64,000 nt of DNA from Rhizobium sp. Q54 (GTDB lineage: Bacteria; Pseudomonadota; Alphaproteobacteria; Rhizobiales; Xanthobacteraceae): NCBI GenBank assembly GCA_945861265.1, contig CAMAUC010000001.1:186001-250000 (forward strand). Reading direction: 5' to 3'. Below the pieces are notes generated by a model. It saw only the letters and a list, made by a program, of their open reading frames with translations. It searched no databases and was not told the origin of the DNA. Of this stretch, positions 54,920 through 63,818 are shown in pieces (the first letter of the stretch is position 1; every line of letters starts with the position of its first letter). The position numbers and the translations under genes are program-made.

Positions 54920-55693
54920 TCAACCCATCGCAAATTCGTCTTTGCGATGCGCCCATCCGGTAATTTTCGATTCGATCAAAGAGAATACCGCATAGAGCGC
55001 GACGCCGAGGATGGCGAGAATGATCAAACCGGCGAACACCAGGGGCACATCGAAATTCGACGAAGCGATCATCATCACGTTGCCGATGCCTCGGTTGGAG
55101 GCGACGGTTTCCGAAATGACGGTGCCGACAAAGGCCAAGGTCACCGCGACTTTCAACGAGGCGAAGAAAAACGGCATGGTGCGCGGCAGGCCGACATTCC
55201 AGAGAATGTCGAATTTAGTGGCGCGCAATGCCCGCATCACGTCTTCAAGCTCGGGCTCGGTCGTGGCCAGACCGGTGGCGACGTTCACGACAATCGGAAA
55301 AATGCACATGATCATCGCCGTCAGGACGGCAGGCACGGTGCCGGAGCCAAACCACAGCACAAAAATTGGCACTACCGCGACCTTGGGGATTGACGCAAAG
55401 CCGACCAGCAGCGGATAGGCAACGTCATAGGCAAGCCGCGACGAGCCGATCAGCACGCCGAGCGCGATGCCGATGAAAATGCCGAATCCGAATCCGACAA
55501 GCGTCGTATAGAGCGTCTGCAACGTATGCGGCCACAGCGCCGGCCCGCGCTGGATCAAAGTCACGATGATCTGGCTCGGCTTGGGGACAATGATGTCACT
55601 GACATTGAACAGCCAGCACAGCGCTTCCCACACCACGAAGAAGCCGACAATGAGAACGGCGGACCAGACTTTCCGGCGGGCTTGCGGGCTCAT
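54920..55693 (-). CDS. NitT/TauT-type ABC transporter permease, second system
   Basis: A 257-residue membrane protein with about six spans and the coupling loop EDVMRALRATKFDILWNVGLP, ahead of FFASLKVAVTLAFVGTVISE; SsuC/RutG-unrelated, SsuC/ThiX type. ATG overlaps the ATPase stop by one base (TAATG). Together with the SBP at 58872 and ATPase at 55693 it forms a complete importer for the operon's substrate. Confidence 0.92.
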   Translation of the reverse strand: MSPQARRKVWSAVLIVGFFVVWEALCWLFNVSDIIVPKPSQIIVTLIQRGPALWPHTLQTLYTTLVGFGFGIFIGIALGVLIGSSRLAYDVAYPLLVGFASIPKVAVVPIFVLWFGSGTVPAVLTAMIMCIFPIVVNVATGLATTEPELEDVMRALRATKFDILWNVGLPRTMPFFFASLKVAVTLAFVGTVISETVASNRGIGNVMMIASSNFDVPLVFAGLIILAILGVALYAVFSLIESKITGWAHRKDEFAMG

Positions 55694-56526
55694 TACACTG
55701 TCTCCTTTACCGGGCGTTGCGACACGATCAGTTCGCGCAAGCGCTGCGTCATTGAAACGAAGGTCGGCGTGTAGGACATGTCGATGGTGCGCGGCCTCGG
55801 AAACGGCACAGCGGCATCGTCGACGATCTGACCTGGCCGCGTCCGCATGACGCAGATGCGGGTAGCGAGATAACCAGCCTCCTTGAGATCGTGGGTGACC
55901 AGCAGCACCGTCGGCTTCAGCTTCATCCACAATTCCTGCATGACCGCCCACAATTCCTCGCGCGTGAACTGGTCGAGCGCGCCGAACGGCTCGTCGAGCA
56001 GCAGCAATTGCGGTTCGTGGATCAGCGCGCGGCACAACGAGGCACGCTGCAGCATGCCGCCGGACAATTGCCAAGGATGCTTGTCGCCGAAATTGGCGAG
56101 ACCGACTTCCTTCAGCAGCGCGTCGGCACGGTCGCGAAACTCGGTCTTTTTCTTGGCTCCGTATTCCTGCCGGAACGGCGGCACGATCTTGAGCGGCATC
56201 ATGACGTTGTCGCGCACCGTGAGCCACGGCAGCATGGTCGGATTCTGGAACGCCATACCGACGCGAATCGGCGTGGCGCCGACCTCGCGGCCGGCGACAT
56301 AGACATAGCCTTCCGAGGCCTTTATCAGCCCGGTGACCAGCTTGAGGATCGTCGACTTGCCGCAGCCGGACGGACCGACCAGCGCGACGAAGTCACCCTG
56401 GTTGACGCGCAAGTTGGTCAGGCCAAGCGCGGTCACCTGCTTGTCGCCGCGCCCATAAGTGAGCGTGACGTTCTCCAGCTCAATAAAGGTCTCTTCCGTC
56501 CTCGGCAGTTCTGTCACGGTCGTCAT
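55693..56526 (-). CDS. NitT/TauT-type ABC transporter ATP-binding protein, second system
   Basis: A 277-residue ATPase: Walker A GPSGCGKS, signature LSGGMLQRASLCRAL, Walker B LLLLDEPFGALD, switch VTHDLKEA. The ATG at 56526 overlaps the upstream amidohydrolase stop by 4 bases. A longer in-frame reading extends into that gene and was rejected. Confidence 0.93.
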   Translation of the reverse strand: MTTVTELPRTEETFIELENVTLTYGRGDKQVTALGLTNLRVNQGDFVALVGPSGCGKSTILKLVTGLIKASEGYVYVAGREVGATPIRVGMAFQNPTMLPWLTVRDNVMMPLKIVPPFRQEYGAKKKTEFRDRADALLKEVGLANFGDKHPWQLSGGMLQRASLCRALIHEPQLLLLDEPFGALDQFTREELWAVMQELWMKLKPTVLLVTHDLKEAGYLATRICVMRTRPGQIVDDAAVPFPRPRTIDMSYTPTFVSMTQRLRELIVSQRPVKETV

Positions 56527-58004
56527 GCAACCTGTTCCCTTCGCCCGGCAGAGCGTTGAGCGGTGATCGCCTGCATCGTATGTTCTGCATTGCGGACTTG
56601 CGGTGTCGGCATCTGCTGGATCGTGTGCACCGACCGGCCCCAGCCTTTGGTGTCCATCAGCGTGCGGTCCTTCATGACGAAGCGGCCGCGTACAATCGTG
56701 TGGATCGGCAGCCCCTTCACCTTGCGGCCGTCCCAGGGCGAAATCTTCGACCGCGACTGGATGTCGGCATCGCGGATCGTGTGCTCGCGGTCGAGATCGA
56801 CAATCGCGATGTCGGCGTCGGACCCCGGCAGCAGCGCGCCTTTGCGAGGATAAAGCCCCCAAATGCGCGCCGGGTTATAGGCGCTCATGCGCACATAGTC
56901 GGAAATCGACAGGCGGCCGCCATTCACCTCAGTCAGCATCAGTGGCATCTGCGTCTCGACGCCGGGAAAGCCGCAATCGACGGTCCAGATGTCGTTGCGG
57001 GTTTTCTCTTCCGGCGCATGCGGCGCGTGATCGGTGGCGATAACGTCGATGGCGCCGTCGAGCAGCGCCTGCCAGATCGGCGCCTGATTGCGGCTCTCGC
57101 GCACCGGCGGATTGACAGCGATGATGCCGGGCACCCGTGTGTAGTCGTCGGTCGACAGCATCAGGTAATGCGGGCAGGTCTCGCCGGTGATATCGACACC
57201 CCGCGCCTTCGCCTCGCGCAGTGGCCGCAACTCGTCGGCGCTCGAAATATGCAAAACATGAATGCGGGCGCCGGTCCACTCGGCCAAAATCGCGGCGCGG
57301 CTGACCGCTTCGACCGCGACCACCGGCGGCCGAGCCGCCAGATGCGCGAACTGGTCGTGAATGCCGGCAGCCATCAGCCGCTTCTGCCGGCGCTCCATGA
57401 TTTCGTTGTTCTCGGCATGCAGCGAAACGCGCTTGCCGCTCGCCGCCGCTACCTCGAAGAGCTCCAAAGTCGCACCAGTGTCGGGCGAGGCGATCTTGCC
57501 GAATGTGTTGCCCATGTAGAGCTTGAAACCGATGATGCCGCCATCGATCAGTTCGGGCACCGTCGCGAGGTTCTCATCGCCGAGCAGGCCGTACAGGCCA
57601 AAATCGACATGCGCCCTGGCGGCGGCAATCGCGTGCTTGGCGGCGAGGATGTCGCCATTCGCCGTCGGCGGAATCGTATTCGGCATGTCGAACACGCAGG
57701 TGACTCCGCCGAAAGCCGCCGCCGCTGTGCCGCTTTCCCAGTCTTCCTTGTGCGGATAGCCGGGATCGCGGAAATGCACATGGTCGTCGATGGCTCCTGG
57801 CAGGATATGCATGCCGGTAACGTCGAAGACTTCCTTGGCCGGCGGCATCGCGCTGTCGGCGCCGATGGCGAGGATCTTGCCATCCTTGATGGCGATCGAG
57901 GCTTCAATGACGGCATCCGGCGTCACCACCATGCCGTTGCGGATCACCAGGTCAGCCGTCATCGCGGTCATTGGAGGATTTTTGGCGTTCATCGCGTCAC
58001 TCAC
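56523..58004 (-). CDS. Dihydropyrimidinase/allantoinase-type cyclic amidohydrolase
   Basis: A 493-residue cytoplasmic metal-dependent hydrolase. Every ligand of the binuclear Zn site can be seen: His75 and His77 (DDHVHFRDPG), carbamylated Lys161 (GFKLYMGN), His196 (SLHAENN), His252 (HVLHISS) and Asp325 (TDHAPHA). The family opens cyclic ureides such as dihydropyrimidines, hydantoins and allantoin. It starts with GTG in a 4-base overlap with the SDR stop; ATG at 57992 is an alternative. A second ring-opening enzyme in the same operon as the barbiturase-like protein is the interesting point. Confidence 0.9.
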   Translation of the reverse strand: MSDAMNAKNPPMTAMTADLVIRNGMVVTPDAVIEASIAIKDGKILAIGADSAMPPAKEVFDVTGMHILPGAIDDHVHFRDPGYPHKEDWESGTAAAAFGGVTCVFDMPNTIPPTANGDILAAKHAIAAARAHVDFGLYGLLGDENLATVPELIDGGIIGFKLYMGNTFGKIASPDTGATLELFEVAAASGKRVSLHAENNEIMERRQKRLMAAGIHDQFAHLAARPPVVAVEAVSRAAILAEWTGARIHVLHISSADELRPLREAKARGVDITGETCPHYLMLSTDDYTRVPGIIAVNPPVRESRNQAPIWQALLDGAIDVIATDHAPHAPEEKTRNDIWTVDCGFPGVETQMPLMLTEVNGGRLSISDYVRMSAYNPARIWGLYPRKGALLPGSDADIAIVDLDREHTIRDADIQSRSKISPWDGRKVKGLPIHTIVRGRFVMKDRTLMDTKGWGRSVHTIQQMPTPQVRNAEHTMQAITAQRSAGRREQVA

Positions 58005-58795
58005 AGCATCGCCCAGCCGCCATCGACCGGCAGGTCGACGCCCGTTAACTGGCGCGAGACGTCGCTCGCCAGAAACAGGCAGGCATTGGCGACGTCGGCA
58101 TCCTCCGTCACGCGCTTGAGCGCGTAGTCGGCGGCGTGACGTTCCATCGCTTCCTCAAGCGTGATGCCGAGACGCTTGGCCATGTCGGCGCAAACCTTGT
58201 CGCGGAAGCGCGGCCCGTCGACCATGCCAGGAGCTACGTTGTTGACGTTGATATTGTACTGGCCGACCTCGAGCGCGAAGCTCTTGGTGATGCCGCGCAG
58301 GCCCCATTTCGACGCCGAATAGGCCATACGCCCGGCCCGCCCGCGCATGCCGAATGTGCCGCCGACATTGACGACCTTGCCATAGCGCTGCGCGATCATG
58401 GTCGGCAAAACGCTGCGCATCGTGTGAAAGCAGCCGTTCATGTTAAGCGTGACGATCTCGTCGAATTCCTCGGGCGTTGTCTCAACGCCGGTCTTGCCGA
58501 CGGGGCCGGAGCCGCCGGCGACATTGACCAGAATGTCGATGCGGTCGCCGAAGGCTTGCTTGGTCTTTTGTGCCGCGATGTCGCATTGAACGGGATCGGT
58601 AAGATCGCAGGCGACGACGATGGCCTGCGCACCCATCTTCTTGACTTCAGCGGCCACCGGTTCAATCGCCGCGACGTCGCGGCCAAGGAGAGCCAATTTC
58701 GCGCCTTCGGCGGCGAAAGCTGTGGTAATCGCAGCGCCCATTCCCTTGGCCGGGCCGGTGATCATCGCGACCTTGCCTTGGAGCTTCAGTTCCAT
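58001..58795 (-). CDS. SDR-family oxidoreductase with Gly in place of catalytic Ser
   Basis: A 264-residue short-chain dehydrogenase. The cofactor motif TGPAKGMG (13-20) and catalytic Tyr159 and Lys163 (YSASK) are present. The Ser normally 13 residues before the Tyr is Gly146 (VVNVGGTFG), with Thr147 next to it. The enzyme may still reduce or oxidise a substrate by using Thr147, or be altered. It is the second gene of the operon, after SBP and a hairpin. Reduction of a pyrimidine or oxidation of a side-chain alcohol are possible roles, both inferred. Confidence 0.87.
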   Translation of the reverse strand: MELKLQGKVAMITGPAKGMGAAITTAFAAEGAKLALLGRDVAAIEPVAAEVKKMGAQAIVVACDLTDPVQCDIAAQKTKQAFGDRIDILVNVAGGSGPVGKTGVETTPEEFDEIVTLNMNGCFHTMRSVLPTMIAQRYGKVVNVGGTFGMRGRAGRMAYSASKWGLRGITKSFALEVGQYNINVNNVAPGMVDGPRFRDKVCADMAKRLGITLEEAMERHAADYALKRVTEDADVANACLFLASDVSRQLTGVDLPVDGGWAML

Positions 58796-58823
58796 CGCCG
58801 CACCTTGAGAATAATCAGGAAGG

Positions 58824-58856
58824 CGGCCGCTCCTCCTCTAAGAAGAGGAACGGCCG
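58824..58856. terminator. Hairpin between SBP and SDR genes
   Basis: Inner arms TCCTCT (58834-58839) and AGAGGA (58844-58849) enclose loop AAGA. Outer arms CGGCCG pair at 58824-58829 and 58851-58856. It lies 15 bp past the SBP stop in the leftward operon, with no clear U-tract; probable attenuator or mRNA 3'-end protector. Confidence 0.6.
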
Positions 58857-58871
58857 AGTTTGCGGAGCGCC

Positions 58872-59912
58872 CTAGAAGGACTTGTGCGGCAGATCGGCAG
58901 CCGGCGGCAGGAACGAACCGTTCCAGACCTCGCTGACGGCCGGGGTCCGCGGCAGCGACGACGCTTCTACGATAATGCCGATCGACTTCTTCAGCCGTGC
59001 TTCGTCAACCGCACCGAGACCGATGGTCTTGATCTCGGGATGGTTCATCTCGTCGGCAACGGTGGCGTCGTAACGCTCACGCTCAAGCTTGACGTTGATC
59101 AGCGGTTCGCGCTTGGCGACCGCGGCGACCGAGGCATCCGGATCCTTGATCGAGTCCTGCATGCCCTTGTTGAGCGCGCGCAGGAAGCCCTTGATGACTT
59201 CGGGCTTTTCCGTGGTCATCTTCTTCGGCACGATGATGACGTTCGAGTAGAGATCCATGCCGGCATCCGAGTACTTGATGTAGCGGATCTTGTCCTCCTC
59301 GATCTTGGCCAGCTTGGCCGAGAAGCGGATGGTGTTCATGTAGCCGAACACGCCGTCGACCTGACCCTGCATCAACATGTTCTCGCGCAGGTTCGGCTGC
59401 ATGTTGGAGAGTTTGACGCCGGTGCAGTCGATCTTTGCCTGCTTGCAGAAGGCCGGGAACAGCTTGAGCGCACCGTCATTAGCCGGCCCGCCGATCGACT
59501 TGCCTTCGAGATCCTTGGCTGTCTTGATCGGGCTATCCGCCTTCACTGCGATGACGAAGGGAGGCTGATTGTACATGACATAAACCGCAACCGGCGCTTC
59601 ATCCGGCTTCTTGGCCGCGAGCTCGATCAGCGCATTCATGTCGCCGAAGCCGACGTCATAGGTGCCATTGGCGACCAGCGCCGGCACGCCGCCGGAGCCG
59701 TTGCCTTGATCGAGTTGCACCTCGATACCCTCGGCTTTGAAATAACCACGGTCGTCGGCAAGGAAGAACATCCCCTGCGGACCCTGGTATTTCCAGTTCA
59801 GCACGACTTTAAGCTTGGTTTGGGCCGCCGCGGGCGTTGCCGACGCGAGCGGACCGGCAATGCCGATCGCGGCCGCGGCGGCAATCAGCAAGGAACGGGA
59901 AGAAATGGTCAT
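58872..59912 (-). CDS. NitT/TauT-type ABC transporter substrate-binding protein (NMT1-like), second system
   Basis: A 346-residue periplasmic protein of the NMT1/THI5 class. The signal peptide ends at AAAQ near residue 31, and the mature protein begins TKLKVVLNWKYQGPQGMFF. The NWKYQGPQG motif resembles pyrimidine-precursor (HMP, RutG-unrelated) binders of this fold. AGGAG precedes the ATG at 59912. It is first in the six-gene operon and divergent from a LysR gene. A pyrimidine- or triazine-like ligand is plausible from fold and neighbours. Confidence 0.91.
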   Translation of the reverse strand: MTISSRSLLIAAAAAIGIAGPLASATPAAAQTKLKVVLNWKYQGPQGMFFLADDRGYFKAEGIEVQLDQGNGSGGVPALVANGTYDVGFGDMNALIELAAKKPDEAPVAVYVMYNQPPFVIAVKADSPIKTAKDLEGKSIGGPANDGALKLFPAFCKQAKIDCTGVKLSNMQPNLRENMLMQGQVDGVFGYMNTIRFSAKLAKIEEDKIRYIKYSDAGMDLYSNVIIVPKKMTTEKPEVIKGFLRALNKGMQDSIKDPDASVAAVAKREPLINVKLERERYDATVADEMNHPEIKTIGLGAVDEARLKKSIGIIVEASSLPRTPAVSEVWNGSFLPPAADLPHKSF

Positions 59913-60146
59913 TGGTGTACTCCTGTTGAGCATCTGAAGCATTTGCGCGCTCGTCCAGCCCGGCCTGCCGTCCGCCCGCGGTGCATGTCGGCGTCGTCGA
60001 AAGGATTTCGTCTCGGCGCGACCATGAATTTGTCCATGCAATTGTGGTGCCGGAAAAGACTAGCCCGGAGGAGCGTTGCCATCTGCCGCTGATTTTTTGC
60101 TAGACTGGTGCCGAAAAGGCATCACTCGCATTCCGATGGCGGACCG

Positions 60147-61049
60147 ATGAAACACCTGCGCATCCTGGATTATGTCGACGCGGTCGCGCGCGCCCGCTCG
60201 ATCCGCAAAGCCGCCGAGCAGCTCAACGTCACCGCCTCGGCCGTCAACCGGCGCATCGCCGACCTCGAGGAAGAACTGGGCGCGCTGCTGTTCGAGCGCC
60301 TGCCGCGCGGCGTCCGACTGACGGCGGCCGGCGAGGTTTTCGTCAATTATTTGCGCAAGCAAGGCGGCGAAGCCGAGCGGATGAAATCGCAGATCGAGGA
60401 CCTCAAGGGTCTGCGCCGCGGCACAGTCCGCCTCGCCTGCAGTCAGGCGCTGGCGCTCGACTTTCTGCCGAACGCCGTCGCTGAATTCCGCAAGACACAT
60501 CCGAAAGTCGAGTTCGACATTAAAGTGGTCGACCATGAATATGCGATGGCGGCTCTGTCCGCCTTCGAAGTCGACCTGGTATTGGTATTTCGCCCGCCAT
60601 TCCTGCCTAACTTTCATCCGCTGATGACAATCGAACAGCGCCTGGTCGCGGTAATGGCGAAGAACCACCCGCTCGCCAAGCTGCGCAAATTGCGACTGCG
60701 CGATTGCGCGGCGCATGCCGTCGCATTGCCGGAACGGTCGATTGGCGGACGCCAACTACTGGACCAGGTCGCCGCCCGCACCGGGCTTACTTTCAATATC
60801 GCCGCCGAATCCAATTCGTTTGAAATGCTGCGCGGTCTGGCCATTCATGCCGGACTGCTGTCGTTTCAGATCAAGATCGGCACCTTGAAGGACGGCAACA
60901 GGTTGGGCCTGGTGGCGCGCGAGATCGACGACCGCGACGTGCCAAGCGCCAAGCTCGTCTTCGGCCAATTGCGCGAGCGCAATCTGCCGGTGGCGACCGC
61001 CGTGTTCGCCGAACACATCACGCGCCGCCTGCGAGCAATGCTGCCATAG
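60147..61049 (+). CDS. LysR family transcriptional regulator
   Basis: A 300-residue LysR regulator. The N-terminal helix-turn-helix is RSIRKAAEQLNVTASAVNRRI (about residues 15-35, shown in part as AAEQLNVTASAVNRRI), followed by LFERLPRGVRLTAAGEVF. The C-terminal domain is substrate-binding-like. ATG at 60147 is preferred over GTG at 60108. It is divergent from the six-gene operon (234-bp gap) and precedes the URC genes by 227 bp, so it may control either. A TTG-N6-CAA dyad near 60030-60041 could be its site. Confidence 0.9.
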   Translation: MKHLRILDYVDAVARARSIRKAAEQLNVTASAVNRRIADLEEELGALLFERLPRGVRLTAAGEVFVNYLRKQGGEAERMKSQIEDLKGLRRGTVRLACSQALALDFLPNAVAEFRKTHPKVEFDIKVVDHEYAMAALSAFEVDLVLVFRPPFLPNFHPLMTIEQRLVAVMAKNHPLAKLRKLRLRDCAAHAVALPERSIGGRQLLDQVAARTGLTFNIAAESNSFEMLRGLAIHAGLLSFQIKIGTLKDGNRLGLVAREIDDRDVPSAKLVFGQLRERNLPVATAVFAEHITRRLRAMLP

Positions 61050-61096
61050 GCATCGTTCGCTTGGCTACGATGCGGATACCGTCATCGCCCATGGTC

Positions 61097-61124
61097 TTGC
61101 ACTTGTTAAAATAGGGGTTATACT
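61097..61124 (+). promoter_or_regulatory. Candidate sigma-70 promoter of the URC operon
   Basis: TTGCAC (61097-61102) and TATACT (61119-61124) are spaced 16 bp apart in an AT-rich stretch, about 150 bp before urc1. The long leader holds a GGCCCG/CGGGCC stem near 61215-61240. Moderate similarity to consensus. Confidence 0.45.
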
Positions 61125-61276
61125 TTTCTTTTAAGGGACGGCTTCATTCAGCCCATTGCGGGCCGGATTAACGAACGTCGGCCTTTAAAACCGAGTAAGC
61201 GCTGAAACGTACTGGCCCGTCCTCCCTGGCGGGCCATATCCTTTTTGCTTCGGCTTATGCTTATGGTTTTAAAACA

Positions 61277-62533
61277 ATGACACGATCGAACCGGCCCGAT
61301 CATATCCGCCTCACCTCGCATCCGGCGCCAGGCGGCAAATTGCGTTTTCCGATTCACTGGGGCGCACTGACCGCGCGCGAACGCGGGCCGGTGATTGGCA
61401 CAGTTTCGCGGCCCGGCGATCGTAATGTCATCGGCACGCATGGCGGCTCTTATGCGCTGTATCGCGCGCTGGCGGTATCGTCCGGCGCGCTCGATCCGAT
61501 CCGTCGCCCCGATCTCACCAATACCTACCCGGCCGCCACTATCGGGCCCTTCGCACAGTGGAACGACCCGAAGCGTATCGTCTCGCTCGATCCGTGGGGC
61601 CATTTGGCCGCCGATAGTTTCAAGGACGAAATCGCCGAAGGCATCGATATCCGGCCGAGCATTGCCATCACCAAGGCGCGGCTCGATCTGCACGAAATGC
61701 AGGACGCGATCCGCTTCGGCCGCATCAAGGTCGATAATGACATTGTGCATGCCAATGGCAGCGTCGGCGTCACCAAGATCGCCGTCGATCCGGTCTGGTA
61801 TCTGCCCGGCATCGCCGAGCGCTTCAACACGACAGAAAACGCGCTGCGCCGCGTTCTGTTCGAGCAGACCGCCGGCATGTTTCCCGAACTGGTGACGCGG
61901 CCGGACCTTCAGGTGTTTCTGCCGCCGATCGGCGGCATAACAGTATATATGTTCGGCGACCCGACCAAACTCAGCAATTCCGCGACTAAAATCACCTGCC
62001 GCGTCCACGACGAATGTAACGGTTCTGATGTGTTCGGCTCGGACATCTGTACCTGCCGGCCCTACCTCATTCACGGCATCGAGGAATGCGCACGCGGCGC
62101 GCAGGAAGGCGGCCTCGGCATCATTGTCTATAATCGCAAAGAAGGCCGAGCGCTCGGCGAGGTCACCAAATTCCTGGTCTACAACGCCCGCAAGCGCCAG
62201 GAAGGCGGCGACGCCGCCTCTGCCTATTTTGAGCGCACCGAGTGCGTCGCTGGTGTGCAGGACGCCCGTTTCCAGCAATTGATGCCCGATGTCATCAACT
62301 GGCTCGGTCTCAAGCGCCTCGACCGTTTCGTCTCAATGAGCGACATGAAATACAACGCGCTGGTCAACCAGGGTGTCGAGATCGTCGAGCGCGTCGCTAT
62401 CCCGGACTATCTCGTGCCGGCCGACGCCCATGTCGAGATCGCCGCCAAGAAGGCCGCCGGCTATTACTCGCCGGAACCGCCCAAGCCGGAAGACCTGTCG
62501 GATTCGGTCGGCCGTGGCCTCGACAAATATTGA
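61277..62533 (+). CDS. urc1: GTP cyclohydrolase II-like protein of the URC uracil-degradation pathway
   Basis: A 418-residue protein with a GTP-cyclohydrolase II core in its C-terminal half. Zn ligands are in VHDECNGSDVFGSDICTC (Cys247, Cys258, Cys260), and YNRKEGRALGE corresponds to the catalytic loop. The longer N-terminal region and the neighbours distinguish it from RibA of riboflavin synthesis. In yeast Urc1p acts in the URC route from uracil (via UMP) towards 3-hydroxypropionate and urea. No ribosome site is evident upstream of the ATG. It is followed after 49 bp by the DUF1688 gene, then upp: the diagnostic trio. Confidence 0.9.
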   Translation: MTRSNRPDHIRLTSHPAPGGKLRFPIHWGALTARERGPVIGTVSRPGDRNVIGTHGGSYALYRALAVSSGALDPIRRPDLTNTYPAATIGPFAQWNDPKRIVSLDPWGHLAADSFKDEIAEGIDIRPSIAITKARLDLHEMQDAIRFGRIKVDNDIVHANGSVGVTKIAVDPVWYLPGIAERFNTTENALRRVLFEQTAGMFPELVTRPDLQVFLPPIGGITVYMFGDPTKLSNSATKITCRVHDECNGSDVFGSDICTCRPYLIHGIEECARGAQEGGLGIIVYNRKEGRALGEVTKFLVYNARKRQEGGDAASAYFERTECVAGVQDARFQQLMPDVINWLGLKRLDRFVSMSDMKYNALVNQGVEIVERVAIPDYLVPADAHVEIAAKKAAGYYSPEPPKPEDLSDSVGRGLDKY

Positions 62534-62582
62534 GCGAACCTGTGAGCGAGACTTTGAACGATACTTTACACGAACCTTGCGC

Positions 62583-63818
62583 ATGAATCCCGAAGCGGCC
62601 GCGGCATTTTCCCTTCTCAGCGCCGAGGCCGTCCGCACGCGCGCGCAACAGATGCTTTTGCTCGGGCTAAGCGATAAACTACCGAACTTCCGCGTCGATC
62701 TCGCTCAACTCGACGCCACGGCCGATCGCGTGATTGCCATCACAAGGCAGAACTATCCCTCGCTCGATATTCCGTTTCATTCGCGCTGGCGGCATTTTGT
62801 CGTTGATGGCCATGATCGCTTCGCGGCAATCGCCAAGGCAGCCGCCTTCCCGGATGCCGCCGCCCGCGCCCGCGCCGAATTCGACCTCGCTATCGTCAGC
62901 GTCTTCCTCGATGCCGGTGCCGGCCCGCAGTGGCGTTATGCCGATCCGGAAAGTGGACGGCGCATCGGCCGTTCGGAAGGACTGGCGCTGGCCAGCCTCG
63001 ACATGTTCATGCGTGGTGCGTTTTCCGCCGATCCATCGCGCCCATTGCGTGTCGACGCCGCGGTGCTGGCGCATTTAAGCGCCGATCAGTTGGCGCAGGG
63101 CTTTCAGGTGACAGCGGACAATCCGCTGGTCGGTCTCGAAGGCCGCGCCGCTCTGCTGCGCCGGCTCGGAGCATTGATTGCCGAAAGCCCCGGAGTGTTT
63201 GCCCAGAATGACAGCGCGCGGCCCGGCGGGCTGTTCGATCATCTCGCCGCGCTCGCCGAAGATAATACTATTGCCGCGCCAGACATCCTGGCCGAACTGC
63301 TGCACGAACTCGGGCCGATCTGGCCATCGCGCATTTCACTCGGTGGCATTCCGCTCGGCGATTGCTGGCGACATGCATCGCTGCAGACGTCCGACGCCAC
63401 AAACGGGCTCGTCCCGTTGCACAAACTGTCGCAGTGGCTGGCCTATTCGCTCATCGAGCCGCTGCAACGCGGCGGCGTTACAGTCGCCGACATCGATGGC
63501 CTTACCGGCCTTGCCGAATACCGCAACGGCGGATTATTCGTCGATGCGGGTGTGTTGAACGTGCGCGATCCCGGCCAACTTGCTCGCTCGCACGATGCCG
63601 GCTCCGAACTCGTGGTCGAATGGCGCGCGCTGACCGTTGCCTTGCTCGATCGCCTCGCCGCAACCGTCCGCGAAAGATTGGACATGGACGCCGTCGCCTT
63701 GCCGCTGGCAAAAATTCTTGAAGGCGGCACCTGGGCGGCCGGCCGCGCCATCGCCCTTGAGAAGCGGCCGGACGGCACGCCACCGATAAACGTCGTCAGC
63801 GACGGCACGGTTTTTTAG
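62583..63818 (+). CDS. urc4: DUF1688 family protein, URC4-like
   Basis: A 411-residue DUF1688 protein. Typical blocks are LNFRVDLAQLDATADRV-like text (here LPNFRVDLAQLDATAD), FHSRWRHFVVDGHDR, WRYADPESGRRIGRSEGLALAS and LTGLAEYRNGGLFVDAGVL near the C-terminus. In yeast Urc4p is required for uracil degradation; its reaction is not established. The start at 62583 (MNPEAAAAF) is chosen over an upstream in-frame start inside urc1. It is followed by upp after 9 bp with a TAGGAG ribosome site. Confidence 0.92.
   Translation: MNPEAAAAFSLLSAEAVRTRAQQMLLLGLSDKLPNFRVDLAQLDATADRVIAITRQNYPSLDIPFHSRWRHFVVDGHDRFAAIAKAAAFPDAAARARAEFDLAIVSVFLDAGAGPQWRYADPESGRRIGRSEGLALASLDMFMRGAFSADPSRPLRVDAAVLAHLSADQLAQGFQVTADNPLVGLEGRAALLRRLGALIAESPGVFAQNDSARPGGLFDHLAALAEDNTIAAPDILAELLHELGPIWPSRISLGGIPLGDCWRHASLQTSDATNGLVPLHKLSQWLAYSLIEPLQRGGVTVADIDGLTGLAEYRNGGLFVDAGVLNVRDPGQLARSHDAGSELVVEWRALTVALLDRLAATVRERLDMDAVALPLAKILEGGTWAAGRAIALEKRPDGTPPINVVSDGTVF

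Noticed and set aside
61277-62533. Assignment of the GCHII-like gene as riboflavin ribA
   Set aside because: Long extra N-terminal region, DUF1688 and upp neighbours and no rib genes favour urc1.
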